Part shown: in pieces, positions 1-6,762 of the stretch
Layout: every line of letters starts with the position of its first letter
Position numbering within the stretch: position 1 is the stretch's first letter
DNA from: Flavobacteriales bacterium
Lineage (GTDB): Bacteria; Bacteroidota; Bacteroidia; Flavobacteriales_F; PHOS-HE28
DNA length: 48,377 nucleotides
Direction of reading: 5' to 3'
NCBI GenBank assembly: GCA_019912395.1
Contig: JAIOIH010000068.1
Coordinates: 1 to 48,377, forward strand
Notes under the pieces: generated by a model
Databases searched by the model: none
What the model was told of the DNA's origin: nothing
What the model saw: the letters and a program-made list of their open reading frames with translations, nothing else
Program-made: the position numbers and the translations under genes

Positions 1-60
1 ATCGTCGCGTTGCAGGGCTTCACGGGAAAGCCGGTCCAAGGTGCGCGCCGCGCCATCCGT

Positions 61-470
61 ATCCACGCCCCTTCATGTATTGGAATGTCCTTCTCGTCTG
101 GCGCTCGAAATGACATGAGCCTCTGGGGGCTCTGAGCGAGCACTTGAGCGTTGTCATGTCGAGCGCAGACGAGACAGGCAACGCTCCTGCTGCATCCATG
201 ACACTTCATGTAGCTGGAATGTCCTTCTCGACTGGCGCTCGAAGTGACAGGATTTCTTGAGCGGGCTTTCCAACCGGTTGTCATGTCGAGCGCAGTTGTC
301 GTGTGTCATGTCGAGCGTGTCACATCGAGCGAAGTCGAGATGCGAGACACGAGACACGACAACACTCCGTTCAATACAGGACCCTTCATCCACTGGAATG
401 TCCTTCTCGTCTGGCGCTGGAAGAGACATGAGTCTCCGGGGTCTCCCGACCGGTGCCCGAGATGACAGGA
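61..470 (-). repeat. Dispersed intergenic repeat, inverted relative to the right-end array
   Basis: Reading the minus strand gives the same family that forms the tandem array at 45015-45490. Recognisable blocks are the REP-like core (TTCGAGCGCCAGTCGAGAAG at 224-243), the 'aaccggtt' segment near 270-280, 'gagatgcgagacacgagac' near 336-356, and a second core near 400-425. About two units are present, the outer one degraded. The ORFs that can be drawn through this stretch are out of frame between copies and resemble no protein. It appears to be non-coding. Confidence 0.75.
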
Positions 471-600
471 CTTCTCATGTGCGGTCCTGGAAGCCGTTCC
501 GTCCAACTGCCCAGTTGGGAAATGGACGATCATGGATCGCGAAACGGGATCCATGCGCGTGCCGGTACTACCTTGGCGCGGCCGACCTAAAACCAAAACC

Positions 601-1350
601 ATGAAGAAGTCCACCAAGCCGAAAAGCCCCGTGAAAGCAGGGAAAGCCGCTACAAGCAGTGCTGGTGCCAAAAAAGGCATCGCGCGCACGACCGCAACCA
701 CAAAGGCGGCACCGAAGAAGAAAGCTGCTGTGAAAGCAAAAGCCGCATCCAGCAAAAAGGCGGTGACCAAAACAGCAGGCAAGGCGAAAAGTGCCGTGAA
801 AACGGCGAAGAAGGCTGTAACCAGGACCGGCACCCGGATAGCGGCCTCGAAGCCGACGAGCGCGGTCAGAACAGGGATCTCCGTTGCCAAGAGCGCGATC
901 AAAGGAACAGCCCTGAAGCTGAAGGCTGCCGCAAAGGCAGGGAAGGGCGCAGTGAGCAAGAAGGTGGCAACAAAAGCTGCAACCCGGAAGAAGGCCACCG
1001 GTAAGGCAGCCGTAAAGCCCAAGGGTCCCGCAAAAGCGGGGAAGGCTTCACCGAAGGCAACACCCAAGGCCCGCGGGAAGGCAAAGCCGATGACACCGGC
1101 CGCCCTGCGGAATGCACCGCGCACCCGAAACCCGGCTGTGCCGAAGCCACCGCATGCGCCGGGCGCCAAGAACCCGGATGCCACCTTCGACCCCACGCCG
1201 GATACCCACGTCCCCCCGTCCGGGCACACGGTCTCCTATGGGCGTAGAGCGCAGACCGAACGCGCGGCCGCGGGCAAGGGCAAGCGCGCTCGCAGGAAAA
1301 CGCAGAAAAAGACCACGGGCCGCCATCCCAGGGGCTCCCGGTCCGCCTGA
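601..1350 (+). CDS. Lysine/alanine-rich histone H1-like protein
   Basis: A 249-residue basic protein dominated by K, A, T and P, with many short 'KKA', 'AAKAGK' and 'TKAA' strings, as in bacterial histone H1-like DNA-compacting proteins. The last 90 residues are proline-rich and then end in a strongly basic tail (RARRKTQKKTTGRHPRGSRS). I chose the ATG at 601 because the lysine-rich pattern begins there; an in-frame ATG at 532 would add 23 residues that look like translated spacer. There is no signal peptide or membrane segment, so it should act in the cytoplasm, probably binding the nucleoid. It stands alone, with repeats upstream and a possible terminator hairpin downstream. Low complexity makes homology assignment weak: this is a composition-based call. 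Confidence 0.75.
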   Translation: MKKSTKPKSPVKAGKAATSSAGAKKGIARTTATTKAAPKKKAAVKAKAASSKKAVTKTAGKAKSAVKTAKKAVTRTGTRIAASKPTSAVRTGISVAKSAIKGTALKLKAAAKAGKGAVSKKVATKAATRKKATGKAAVKPKGPAKAGKASPKATPKARGKAKPMTPAALRNAPRTRNPAVPKPPHAPGAKNPDATFDPTPDTHVPPSGHTVSYGRRAQTERAAAGKGKRARRKTQKKTTGRHPRGSRSA

Positions 1351-1390
1351 GTCCCGAACACTCGGGTGCTCGATCATTCAGCCTTGCACA

Positions 1391-1443
1391 TTGCTCATCC
1401 TGTTCTTGGGAATGAGCAACGCCTAAGGCTCAATGAGCAACGC
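1391..1443. terminator. Possible terminator hairpin between convergent genes
   Basis: TTGCTCAT (1391-1398) pairs with ATGAGCAA (1412-1419). The 12-mer AATGAGCAACGC occurs at 1411-1422 and again at 1432-1443, separated by the small palindrome GCCTAAGGC. It lies between the histone-like gene and the converging toxin pseudogene. There is no T tract, so function as a terminator is only suggested by position. Confidence 0.3.
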
Positions 1444-1512
1444 GCAAGGATGCCCACCCCTGTATGGAACGTCTTCGCCAACATCCCGAACTGATGTCGA
1501 TGGCCGTAGAGG

Positions 1513-1850
1513 TCACCGGCCAAGGATGTGATCGGTAAGACGCTTCTTGATCAGCGCCAGTGTTGCGGGATCGATACGCCCCATGACGCCCTCGACCTGT
1601 TCTGCCGGAAGCACATGCACATGTGCCATACGCACCAGGCCGGGATAGGTGAGCCGCGATGGTGCGAAGCTGGGATGGGTTCGGTGGATGAGCACGTCCG
1701 GATCTTGGACCGCACGGCCAATGCTTCCGGTGATGCCGACCATCAACCAGTCACCGTCCGGGGGTAACGCTTGAGCAATATCGCCGGACGCGGCTTGTGT
1801 TCGCCATCCGCCTGCGGCATCGCCACGCGCACTACGTGCCCTTCTTCCAT
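1513..1850 (-). pseudogene. PemK/MazF-like toxin, frameshifted
   Basis: Two reading frames together give a 112-residue PemK/MazF-type endoribonuclease fold. The first frame starts at the ATG ending at 1850 (MEEGHVVRVAMPQADG, then KPRPAILLKRYP, matching the family's 'G.V....P....KRPALVL' opening). The rest lies in another frame (DGDWLMVGITGSIG, DVLIHRTHP, SRLTYPGLVRMAHVHVLP, then a C-terminal 'GRIDPATLALIKKRL'). They join exactly if one C is restored in the run of five at 1760-1764; the interval is 338 bases, one short of 113 codons. No antitoxin-like partner is evident: the upstream overlapping gene has a membrane segment. This is either a real null allele or a homopolymer consensus error. 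Confidence 0.7.
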
Positions 1851-2287
1851 GGCTTGTACAGCGGGTTGGGCTCCAGCAGCGTGATCCGGCTGATGTCCGG
1901 TTCGTCCTCGGCATAGCCGCTCGCCATGCCCAGCGCACCAACTTGGGACCAGAACGCCCTGTCGCCATCCCTGTCGGGCCCCGTCTCCACCTGCACGCCG
2001 AACTCGTTCTTCAGGTCCGCCTGCAGATCGGCCACGCCCTTGTCCGTAGCGGCCACGGCGGACATCAGGTCATCGGCCGCCGGTGGCTTCCCACCGGTGG
2101 GTTTCTTCCTCAGAAAATAGTTCGCGGCGATCATCACCAGAAGCACCAGCGCCACCCGGGCCTCCTGCGAGAGATCGGGCCGACGCACGATCCGCAGCGT
2201 GTCCCCGGGTTGAAAACCCTCCCGCTCGAAGAGGCCGAAGGCGGCCAAGCCCGAGGTATTGCCGGTGTCGATCACCATCTGTTTCAT
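1832..2287 (-). CDS. Hypothetical single-pass membrane protein
   Basis: A 151-residue product I do not recognise. Residues about 45-59 (VALVLLVMIAANYFL) form one likely transmembrane helix followed by a basic RKK, giving an N-terminal domain of about 42 residues and a soluble C-terminal half. The stop codon lies inside the start of the PemK/MazF-like gene (19-nt overlap), which implies co-translation and could mean it is a partner of that toxin, but antitoxins of that family are not normally membrane proteins. A second Met at residue 4 is an alternative start. Confidence 0.55.
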   Translation of the reverse strand: MKQMVIDTGNTSGLAAFGLFEREGFQPGDTLRIVRRPDLSQEARVALVLLVMIAANYFLRKKPTGGKPPAADDLMSAVAATDKGVADLQADLKNEFGVQVETGPDRDGDRAFWSQVGALGMASGYAEDEPDISRITLLEPNPLYKPWKKGT

Positions 2288-2314
2288 GGCCCCGCAAATT
2301 ACGCCGCCCCCGCC

Positions 2315-2712
2315 TCAGCGCTCCACCACCTCCCGCGTCCCCGGGTCCAAGCTGAACCACGCACCATCCTCGTTGCGGATGAGCAGCAGGCCGTTCTCCG
2401 CCCGCAGCGAATCGATGTACACGTCCTGCACGTCCCGTTCCAGGCCCGGCTCGAACGCAACAGTGTAGATCGCCTGCGTCCACAGCACGGAATCGGTGTC
2501 CGCATCCTCCGCCACGATGGTGCCCATGGCCGTGTGGGGTACACTGTAACGCACATTGCCCAGCACCACAGGCGGCACCGCCCGGGGCGCCGAACGCTTG
2601 GCCGAAACCTGTTCCCCGGCAACCGGTGGGGTCGCCGTATCCGGCCCGGGCCAGTGCAGGCCATAAGGCTGATCACAAGAGCGATGGATGGTATGGCGAG
2701 GAGGTTGTGCAT
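2315..2712 (-). pseudogene. Small lipoprotein, frameshifted after the lipobox
   Basis: The ATG ending at 2712 opens a classic lipoprotein signal (MHNLLAIPSIALVISLMAC, with the Cys as lipidation site). After 'CTGPG' the frame runs into arginine-rich nonsense, while an adjacent frame continues sensibly (PDTATPPVAGEQVSAKRS, PPVVLGNVRYSVP, ending FSLDPGTREVVER). Restoring one base in the GGCCCGGGCC stretch near 2645-2655 joins them; the interval is 398 bases, one short of 133 codons. The mature part would be a periplasmic or outer-membrane-attached domain of about 110 residues of unknown role. As with the neighbouring toxin gene, a sequencing indel is as likely as true decay. Confidence 0.6.
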
Positions 2713-3262
2713 GGTGGGGCAAAGATGAACGATGCAGGCTCGCCCGTTGGGCGCAGTATCCACGGTTGCATGGCTCCTTTCAGAAGAGCTTGAACGCCCT
2801 GCGGGCGTTTGAAATGGAGAGCTTGAACCACGGACCGTGCTTCGCACGCCGCCGCCAAAGCGCTATGGCGAAGGAACCCAAAGCGCTTCGCGACGGCGCG
2901 TGGACACGGATAAACACGGATAAGGCCTCGCGAGGGTGCGTAGGGAAAAGCATTCATATCCGTATTATTCAGTGGTTCCTATTGAAGGAGGCATGAGCGC
3001 CGCCGGGCGCGACCATCGTCTGCCGTGTGGCGAACCATTATGATGCGTCTGCCGTGCGATGGGCACGGGCCCACCGCGCCGCCCTTCCCCAAGCACAGGG
3101 CAGGACAAACGTGGCCGGAAGACGCGGTCCACGCCCCCTCCTTTCCACCCCACGCGGTGAATAACCACCGCCCCCTCCATTGCAAGCTTCCATTGGAATG
3201 GCCAGCTTTGCTCTTGGACATCCTGGTACCAACACCCCCCGGCCATGCGCAAACTGCCCCCC
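2713..3262. other. Non-coding spacer with dispersed-repeat fragments
   Basis: No convincing gene. It holds fragments of two repeat types seen elsewhere in the window: 'acacggataaacacggata' (2902-2920) and the 'aaagcgct...aagcgcttcgcgacggcg' block (about 2859-2898, compare 21140-21160). Long ORFs across 3025-3260 have proline/histidine-rich random composition and no recognisable motifs. Confidence 0.5.
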
Positions 3263-3682
3263 ATGAACGACTTTCAGCAGCTGCTGTACAGCGCGCTCGC
3301 CCTGGTGGACGAGGCCGACCTCGTGGCCATCCTGCGCGCAGCGGCCAAACACCCCGAGTGCAATCGCTGCATCGAACTGGTGAATGCCGAACTGGACAAG
3401 GGCGTCACCCTATGGGACGCCTTCGCAGCGCCCAGCCCCTTGCATGCCCTGTTCTCCGATACGTGGCCGGAGTTCCGGGTAAGGGTCAACGAGGAACGCC
3501 AGATCATCGAATTGGAATTCGGGACCAATGGGCCTGTCAGCGAACTCGTCTGTTGGGTGGCACGCATGGGCAACACCGGCGTGGTGCTGGACCTCACGGA
3601 TAGCTACCGCTACTGGCCGGAAGGCGCACCGGAGATCGGACCCGTGGGCTGGAATCTGCTCGACGGGATCTGCCTGCAGTAG
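3263..3682 (+). CDS. Hypothetical acidic protein (139 aa)
   Basis: I do not recognise the family. The ATG at 3263 (MNDFQQLLYSALALVDEADL) is preferred to the in-frame ATG at 3245, which adds only six residues. The protein is acidic, has no signal or membrane segment, and contains a conserved-looking 'AAAKHPECNRCIELVNAEL' helix with two Cys and a C-terminal aromatic patch (SYRYWPEG, GWNLLDG). It is the only plus-strand gene between the left repeats and the defence island, and its 3' end converges on the nuclease gene at 3695 with a 12-bp gap. Confidence 0.6.
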   Translation: MNDFQQLLYSALALVDEADLVAILRAAAKHPECNRCIELVNAELDKGVTLWDAFAAPSPLHALFSDTWPEFRVRVNEERQIIELEFGTNGPVSELVCWVARMGNTGVVLDLTDSYRYWPEGAPEIGPVGWNLLDGICLQ

Positions 3683-3694
3683 GGAGGGACGGCT

Positions 3695-4177
3695 TTACAC
3701 CCCCGTAAAGAACTTCTTCGCCAACTCTCCGAACTGCACGATCAATCCGCGGTCCAGGTCGAGGTCCTTGCGGACGATGAGCAGGTTGTTGCAGGTGGGC
3801 GTGATGGCCTTGCCCGCCGCGAGCTGCTTATAGGTGAGGCACTTGATGTGCTGCTTGCTCACCACAATGAAGAAGGCGTGCGGCCAAGGGTATTCGCCCT
3901 TGATGTCCTCGAGGCTGAAGGCGCCGCTTGCGCGGTATTTCACCTCCACCAGGTGCAGGCGACTGTTTCGCTCGTCCTGCACGATGAAGTCCGGCATGGT
4001 GGCGATCTGGTTCTTCACCGCGCCGAATGTCTTGCGCGTCAATTCCGCGATGCCCGGCACGCTGCGTTCCATGCCATAGTCGAAGACATTGAACTTGTGC
4101 GCCAGAAAAAGCTCGCGGATGATGGTCTCGGCCACGCGGCCTTTGATGGAGTTCTGGGAGAAGGTGGAGAGGGGCAT
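3695..4177 (-). CDS. PD-(D/E)XK nuclease-like protein, last gene of operon 1
   Basis: A 160-residue protein with a compact PD-(D/E)XK arrangement: PDFIVQDE near residues 63-70, then LHLVEVKYRASG around 74-85, where ExK would be the catalytic pair. The N-terminal helix (FSQNSIKGRVAETIIRELF) supplies a Glu expected in such folds. It probably acts on DNA in the cytoplasm, as a small restriction-like or repair nuclease. It follows hicA by 12 nt. Its first 24 codons recur, truncated, at 23937-24008, and its first 16 codons recur in diverged form at 4651-4698 and 24482-24529. That makes this 5' end the recurring junction sequence of the terminal module. The nuclease assignment rests on motifs only. 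Confidence 0.65.
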   Translation of the reverse strand: MPLSTFSQNSIKGRVAETIIRELFLAHKFNVFDYGMERSVPGIAELTRKTFGAVKNQIATMPDFIVQDERNSRLHLVEVKYRASGAFSLEDIKGEYPWPHAFFIVVSKQHIKCLTYKQLAAGKAITPTCNNLLIVRKDLDLDRGLIVQFGELAKKFFTGV

Positions 4178-4189
4178 CCCGCTGGCACA

Positions 4190-4399
4190 TTAAGCAAATA
4201 ACGACCGGTCCAATTGGCTTTGCCGGATGATCGACATCAAGGTACCGGTCCGCAGCTCCTTGTGGTCCGGGACCGGAACAGTGATCGTGGAGTCCGGTAC
4301 TTGCTTCTGCATGATGATGTGGCTGCCGCGCTGCCGGACCTGCTCAAAGCCGTGCTTCTTCAGGATGGCGCAAACCTCCTTGCCACTGAGTGTGCGCAT
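4190..4399 (-). CDS. HicA-family mRNA interferase toxin (copy 1)
   Basis: A 69-residue YcfA/HicA protein: 'LSGKEVCAILKKHGFEQVRQRGSHIIM' followed by 'TITVPVPDHKELRTGTLMSIIRQSQLD', the double-stranded-RNA-binding-like fold with the catalytic His of the GSH motif (residue 27). Family members cleave mRNA and are neutralised by HicB. Its ATG lies one base after the hicB stop, so the pair is translationally coupled with the antitoxin first, the reverse of the textbook hicAB order. A near-identical copy is at 24021-24230. Confidence 0.9.
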   Translation of the reverse strand: MRTLSGKEVCAILKKHGFEQVRQRGSHIIMQKQVPDSTITVPVPDHKELRTGTLMSIIRQSQLDRSLFA

Positions 4400-4400
4400 A

Positions 4401-4625
4401 TCACACCGCTATCCGGACACGGGTTACCAGCACCTCATCATGCAGTCGTTCGCGCTGCTCATTCGGCGATGCTGTCTCGAAGAACAGCTCCAGTGCCTCC
4501 ACCAGATTGGCGCGTGCTTCCTCAATGGTATCGCCTTGGCTGGCAACGTCCAATTCGGGGCATAGGCTAACGTAACCGTCGCCTTCCCGTTCGATAATGG
4601 CCGTTAACTCCCGTGTGGTCTTCAT
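4401..4625 (-). CDS. HicB-family antitoxin (copy 1)
   Basis: A 74-residue protein with the HicB partial RNase H-like fold: 'ELTAIIEREGDGYVSLCPELDVASQGDTIEEARANLVEALELFFE'. The start at 4625 (MKTTREL) is chosen over an in-frame ATG at 4658 because the family fold begins here and the TATCTTTG box lies between the two. The C-terminal extension (RLHDEVLVTRVRIAV) has no obvious DNA-binding domain. It binds and blocks HicA. It is probably expressed from its own promoter at 4643-4650 as well as by read-through. Confidence 0.9.
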   Translation of the reverse strand: MKTTRELTAIIEREGDGYVSLCPELDVASQGDTIEEARANLVEALELFFETASPNEQRERLHDEVLVTRVRIAV

Positions 4626-4642
4626 CCGTTGGTGGTGTTGTT

Positions 4643-4650
4643 CAAAGATA
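4643..4650 (-). promoter_or_regulatory. Candidate Bacteroidota -7 box for hicBA copy 1
   Basis: The minus strand reads TATCTTTG, an exact match to the Bacteroidota -7 consensus TAnnTTTG, 17 nt ahead of the hicB ATG. No clear TTTG -33 element is seen at the usual distance. The identical box is kept in front of copy 2 (24474-24481). Confidence 0.5.
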
Positions 4651-4698
4651 GGCCACACGGCCTTTGGTGGCGGTTTGGGAGAAGGTGGGGTTGGGCAT
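4651..4698 (-). pseudogene. 5' scar of the PD-(D/E)XK nuclease gene upstream of hicBA copy 1
   Basis: From the ATG ending at 4698 the minus strand encodes MPNPTFSQTATKGRVA, a diverged copy of the nuclease start MPLSTFSQNSIKGRVA (3695-4177). It then breaks off into TATCTTTGA, giving stop TGA at 4642. The hicBA pair is thus bounded on both sides by the same gene start. It lies 15 bp after the stop of the 345-residue gene. Confidence 0.75.
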
Positions 4699-4713
4699 GG
4701 GGAGTGTTCTTGC

Positions 4714-5751
4714 TCAGAAAAGCTTTCGTAGTTTCTTCAAAGCTTGGGCATCGCCCACAACCTTCACCTGTTGCATCAGGTCATGCCGGATGGAGAATCG
4801 ACCGATGAACATGCGAAGCCACTCACCTACCGGGAGTGATGCCGATGGCCCACTTGCGCTTATTCCAAGGCTGAAGGTTGGGCTGCTGCTCTTTCCGATC
4901 AGGCGGTCAACGTCTCGGGAAAGTAGATTCAGGTACTTGCGGTGCTTTGCCACAGTGATCGTATCCCCTTCTGCCAATGCAGCGCGGAATGTGGAAAGCC
5001 AATTTCGTAATTTCTTGTGCCGATCTCTTTCCGCAACAGCGATGGAGATCAGCTCCGAAGCTGTCTTCGCCTTCATGATCACCGCCACAGCGACAGCCGG
5101 GATCATGATCTTCGCATAGGTGAGGTCCAAGGCAGGTGTAGATGCGGAGTAGATGGATGCTCGCTTGTCCTTGACCAGTTCAACAACCTCTTGAACGACA
5201 TCCCGCTGACCAGTGAAGACCCCGGTACTGGCTAGGAACCGTTGCCGAAGTGGATGACCGACATATGGCGCATCGAACACATTGCTCCGGCTAAGCATGC
5301 CAGCAGAACCCCAGACCAGTTGACTTTGATAGGGGTATTTGGACTCTTGATGTTCTTCAAAGTGACGCTCATTTACCGATTGTATGCGTTTCAAGCTGGA
5401 GGTCACGCAGAGCTGCTTGACGATGAACGCCGTTCCATCGGCAATAGCAGAACCCTTTGTCGGTGGCTTTGTCAGCTTGAACATCCGAGCGTCATCTAAG
5501 GGTTGAAAGAGCTCCCGGAACGGCTGCCACGCATGAACGAATCCGGCATCGAGTGACAGCTTATCGCGAAGCAGGATGTTCGAGAGCATGTCAACAAGCG
5601 CCATCAATTGCAGATCACCGATCACTGCTGGCTCATACCCGTGTTGCTTGCCTTTGACAACAAGTGCTTGGGTCGATCGCTTGTCGTAACCGTGGTCGAA
5701 GAGCTCGCCTATGGTCTGCAACGTCCAGTTATCAAGGATGACCGCGTTCAT
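4714..5751 (-). CDS. Protein of unknown function paired with the Mrr-like nuclease
   Basis: A 345-residue protein I cannot assign. No Walker, HKD, DPPY or PD-(D/E)XK motif is visible. Residues about 210-226 (LTYAKIMIPAVAVAVIM) are hydrophobic and might be a buried or membrane helix, followed by a basic helical stretch (ERDRHKKLRNWLSTFRAAL). It starts 8 bp after the Mrr-like gene and shares its direction, so the two probably work together, for example as recognition or regulatory partner. In the other operon this position is taken by a SIR2 gene. Confidence 0.75.
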   Translation of the reverse strand: MNAVILDNWTLQTIGELFDHGYDKRSTQALVVKGKQHGYEPAVIGDLQLMALVDMLSNILLRDKLSLDAGFVHAWQPFRELFQPLDDARMFKLTKPPTKGSAIADGTAFIVKQLCVTSSLKRIQSVNERHFEEHQESKYPYQSQLVWGSAGMLSRSNVFDAPYVGHPLRQRFLASTGVFTGQRDVVQEVVELVKDKRASIYSASTPALDLTYAKIMIPAVAVAVIMKAKTASELISIAVAERDRHKKLRNWLSTFRAALAEGDTITVAKHRKYLNLLSRDVDRLIGKSSSPTFSLGISASGPSASLPVGEWLRMFIGRFSIRHDLMQQVKVVGDAQALKKLRKLF

Positions 5752-5759
5752 CCGGGGCT

Positions 5760-6755
5760 CTATTCTGGCAATAGAATTCGCTTGAATCCTAGCGACTGGA
5801 TCAAATCCTCGTTGTCGTCCTCAATGGCCGCATCCCGGATCCGCTCATAATACTCAAACAGCAGTTCGATAAAGCGTTCGCCGGAGATGAGGGTTACCGG
5901 CTTGTACCCGGGCTCATTGGCCAATTTCTTCGCCTTCTCTTGAAAGGAACTCAGCGTTATGAAGCAACCCTGTTGACCCTCTTTTAAAACACCGCGAAGG
6001 CCGGAGATCTCCCTGGGATGGATCCGATTATTCTCATATCTCTTGGCTTGGACCCGGAGCGCGATGGAGGCAATTCCCTGTACATTCAAATTACCCTCGA
6101 GGTCTACACCCCCATCACCCGGCTTCCCATGCCGTTGACTCAGTTCGAAGCCAAGAGCTTCAAGAACATATCCGACGAGATATTCGAAGTCATCTCCGTT
6201 CAGTCGATCTAGAAGTCGCGCGCGAGCTGCCTCGACCGGATCGACTGGTGCAGGCGACATTCGCATTTCCACATCTTCACTGACGATCCCGAGTTTCACA
6301 AGCACCTCATTGTTTCTCTTGATTTCATAACAGGAGAGCATGCTTCGAAGGGTGTTTTGAAGCGTCTGACTTAGTTCTTCGCGAGGCAAGGTTGGTAGTG
6401 ACCAGTCGATCTTGCGTTGATAGCGATAGCGTTCGTTATCCAACGAAACAGCCTTCCCAACAACCCGACCAACATGCATGGCCTTACCCTCTCCTGGGCT
6501 GAGCACGACATCACCAATTGAAATCCCGTTGATGAAGCGATTGACTTGGCCAACGTTTATCGCCCGTCGCATCTTGCTGTCTTTGGGATACACAGTTTCG
6601 TATTGCTTCTCGATGTCAGCGCGGGATGAAAGCTGTTTCACATCACCCAATTCCGACCACCCAATACCAACATATTCCCGCTTGAGGAAGTCCTGTGTGA
6701 AGGAGCCTCCGTCAGCCCGCACCACGAATGCTCGAATTGTCTTTTGGTCCATCAT
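5760..6755 (-). CDS. Mrr-like restriction endonuclease with N-terminal recognition-type domain
   Basis: A 331-residue protein. The C-terminal half has the Mrr/type IV fold: FEYLVGYVLEALGF (190-203), GKPGDGGVDLEG (210-221) and VQAKRY (235-240), the last two holding the catalytic D and QxK. The N-terminal 125 residues (FVVRADGGSFTQDFLKREYVGIGWSELGDV ... GDVVLSPGEG) resemble PUA/EVE-like modules that read modified bases in type IV enzymes; that is a resemblance, not a proof. It would cut modified foreign DNA. It begins 7 bp after Res1 and is followed by the unknown 345-residue gene. Met2 is an equally good start. Confidence 0.8.
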   Translation of the reverse strand: MMDQKTIRAFVVRADGGSFTQDFLKREYVGIGWSELGDVKQLSSRADIEKQYETVYPKDSKMRRAINVGQVNRFINGISIGDVVLSPGEGKAMHVGRVVGKAVSLDNERYRYQRKIDWSLPTLPREELSQTLQNTLRSMLSCYEIKRNNEVLVKLGIVSEDVEMRMSPAPVDPVEAARARLLDRLNGDDFEYLVGYVLEALGFELSQRHGKPGDGGVDLEGNLNVQGIASIALRVQAKRYENNRIHPREISGLRGVLKEGQQGCFITLSSFQEKAKKLANEPGYKPVTLISGERFIELLFEYYERIRDAAIEDDNEDLIQSLGFKRILLPE

Positions 6756-6762
6756 CTTTAAT

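Noticed and set aside
306-1229. 307-codon minus-strand ORF over the histone-like gene
   Set aside because: Alanine/phenylalanine-rich shadow of the lysine codons on the other strand, running on into repeat sequence.
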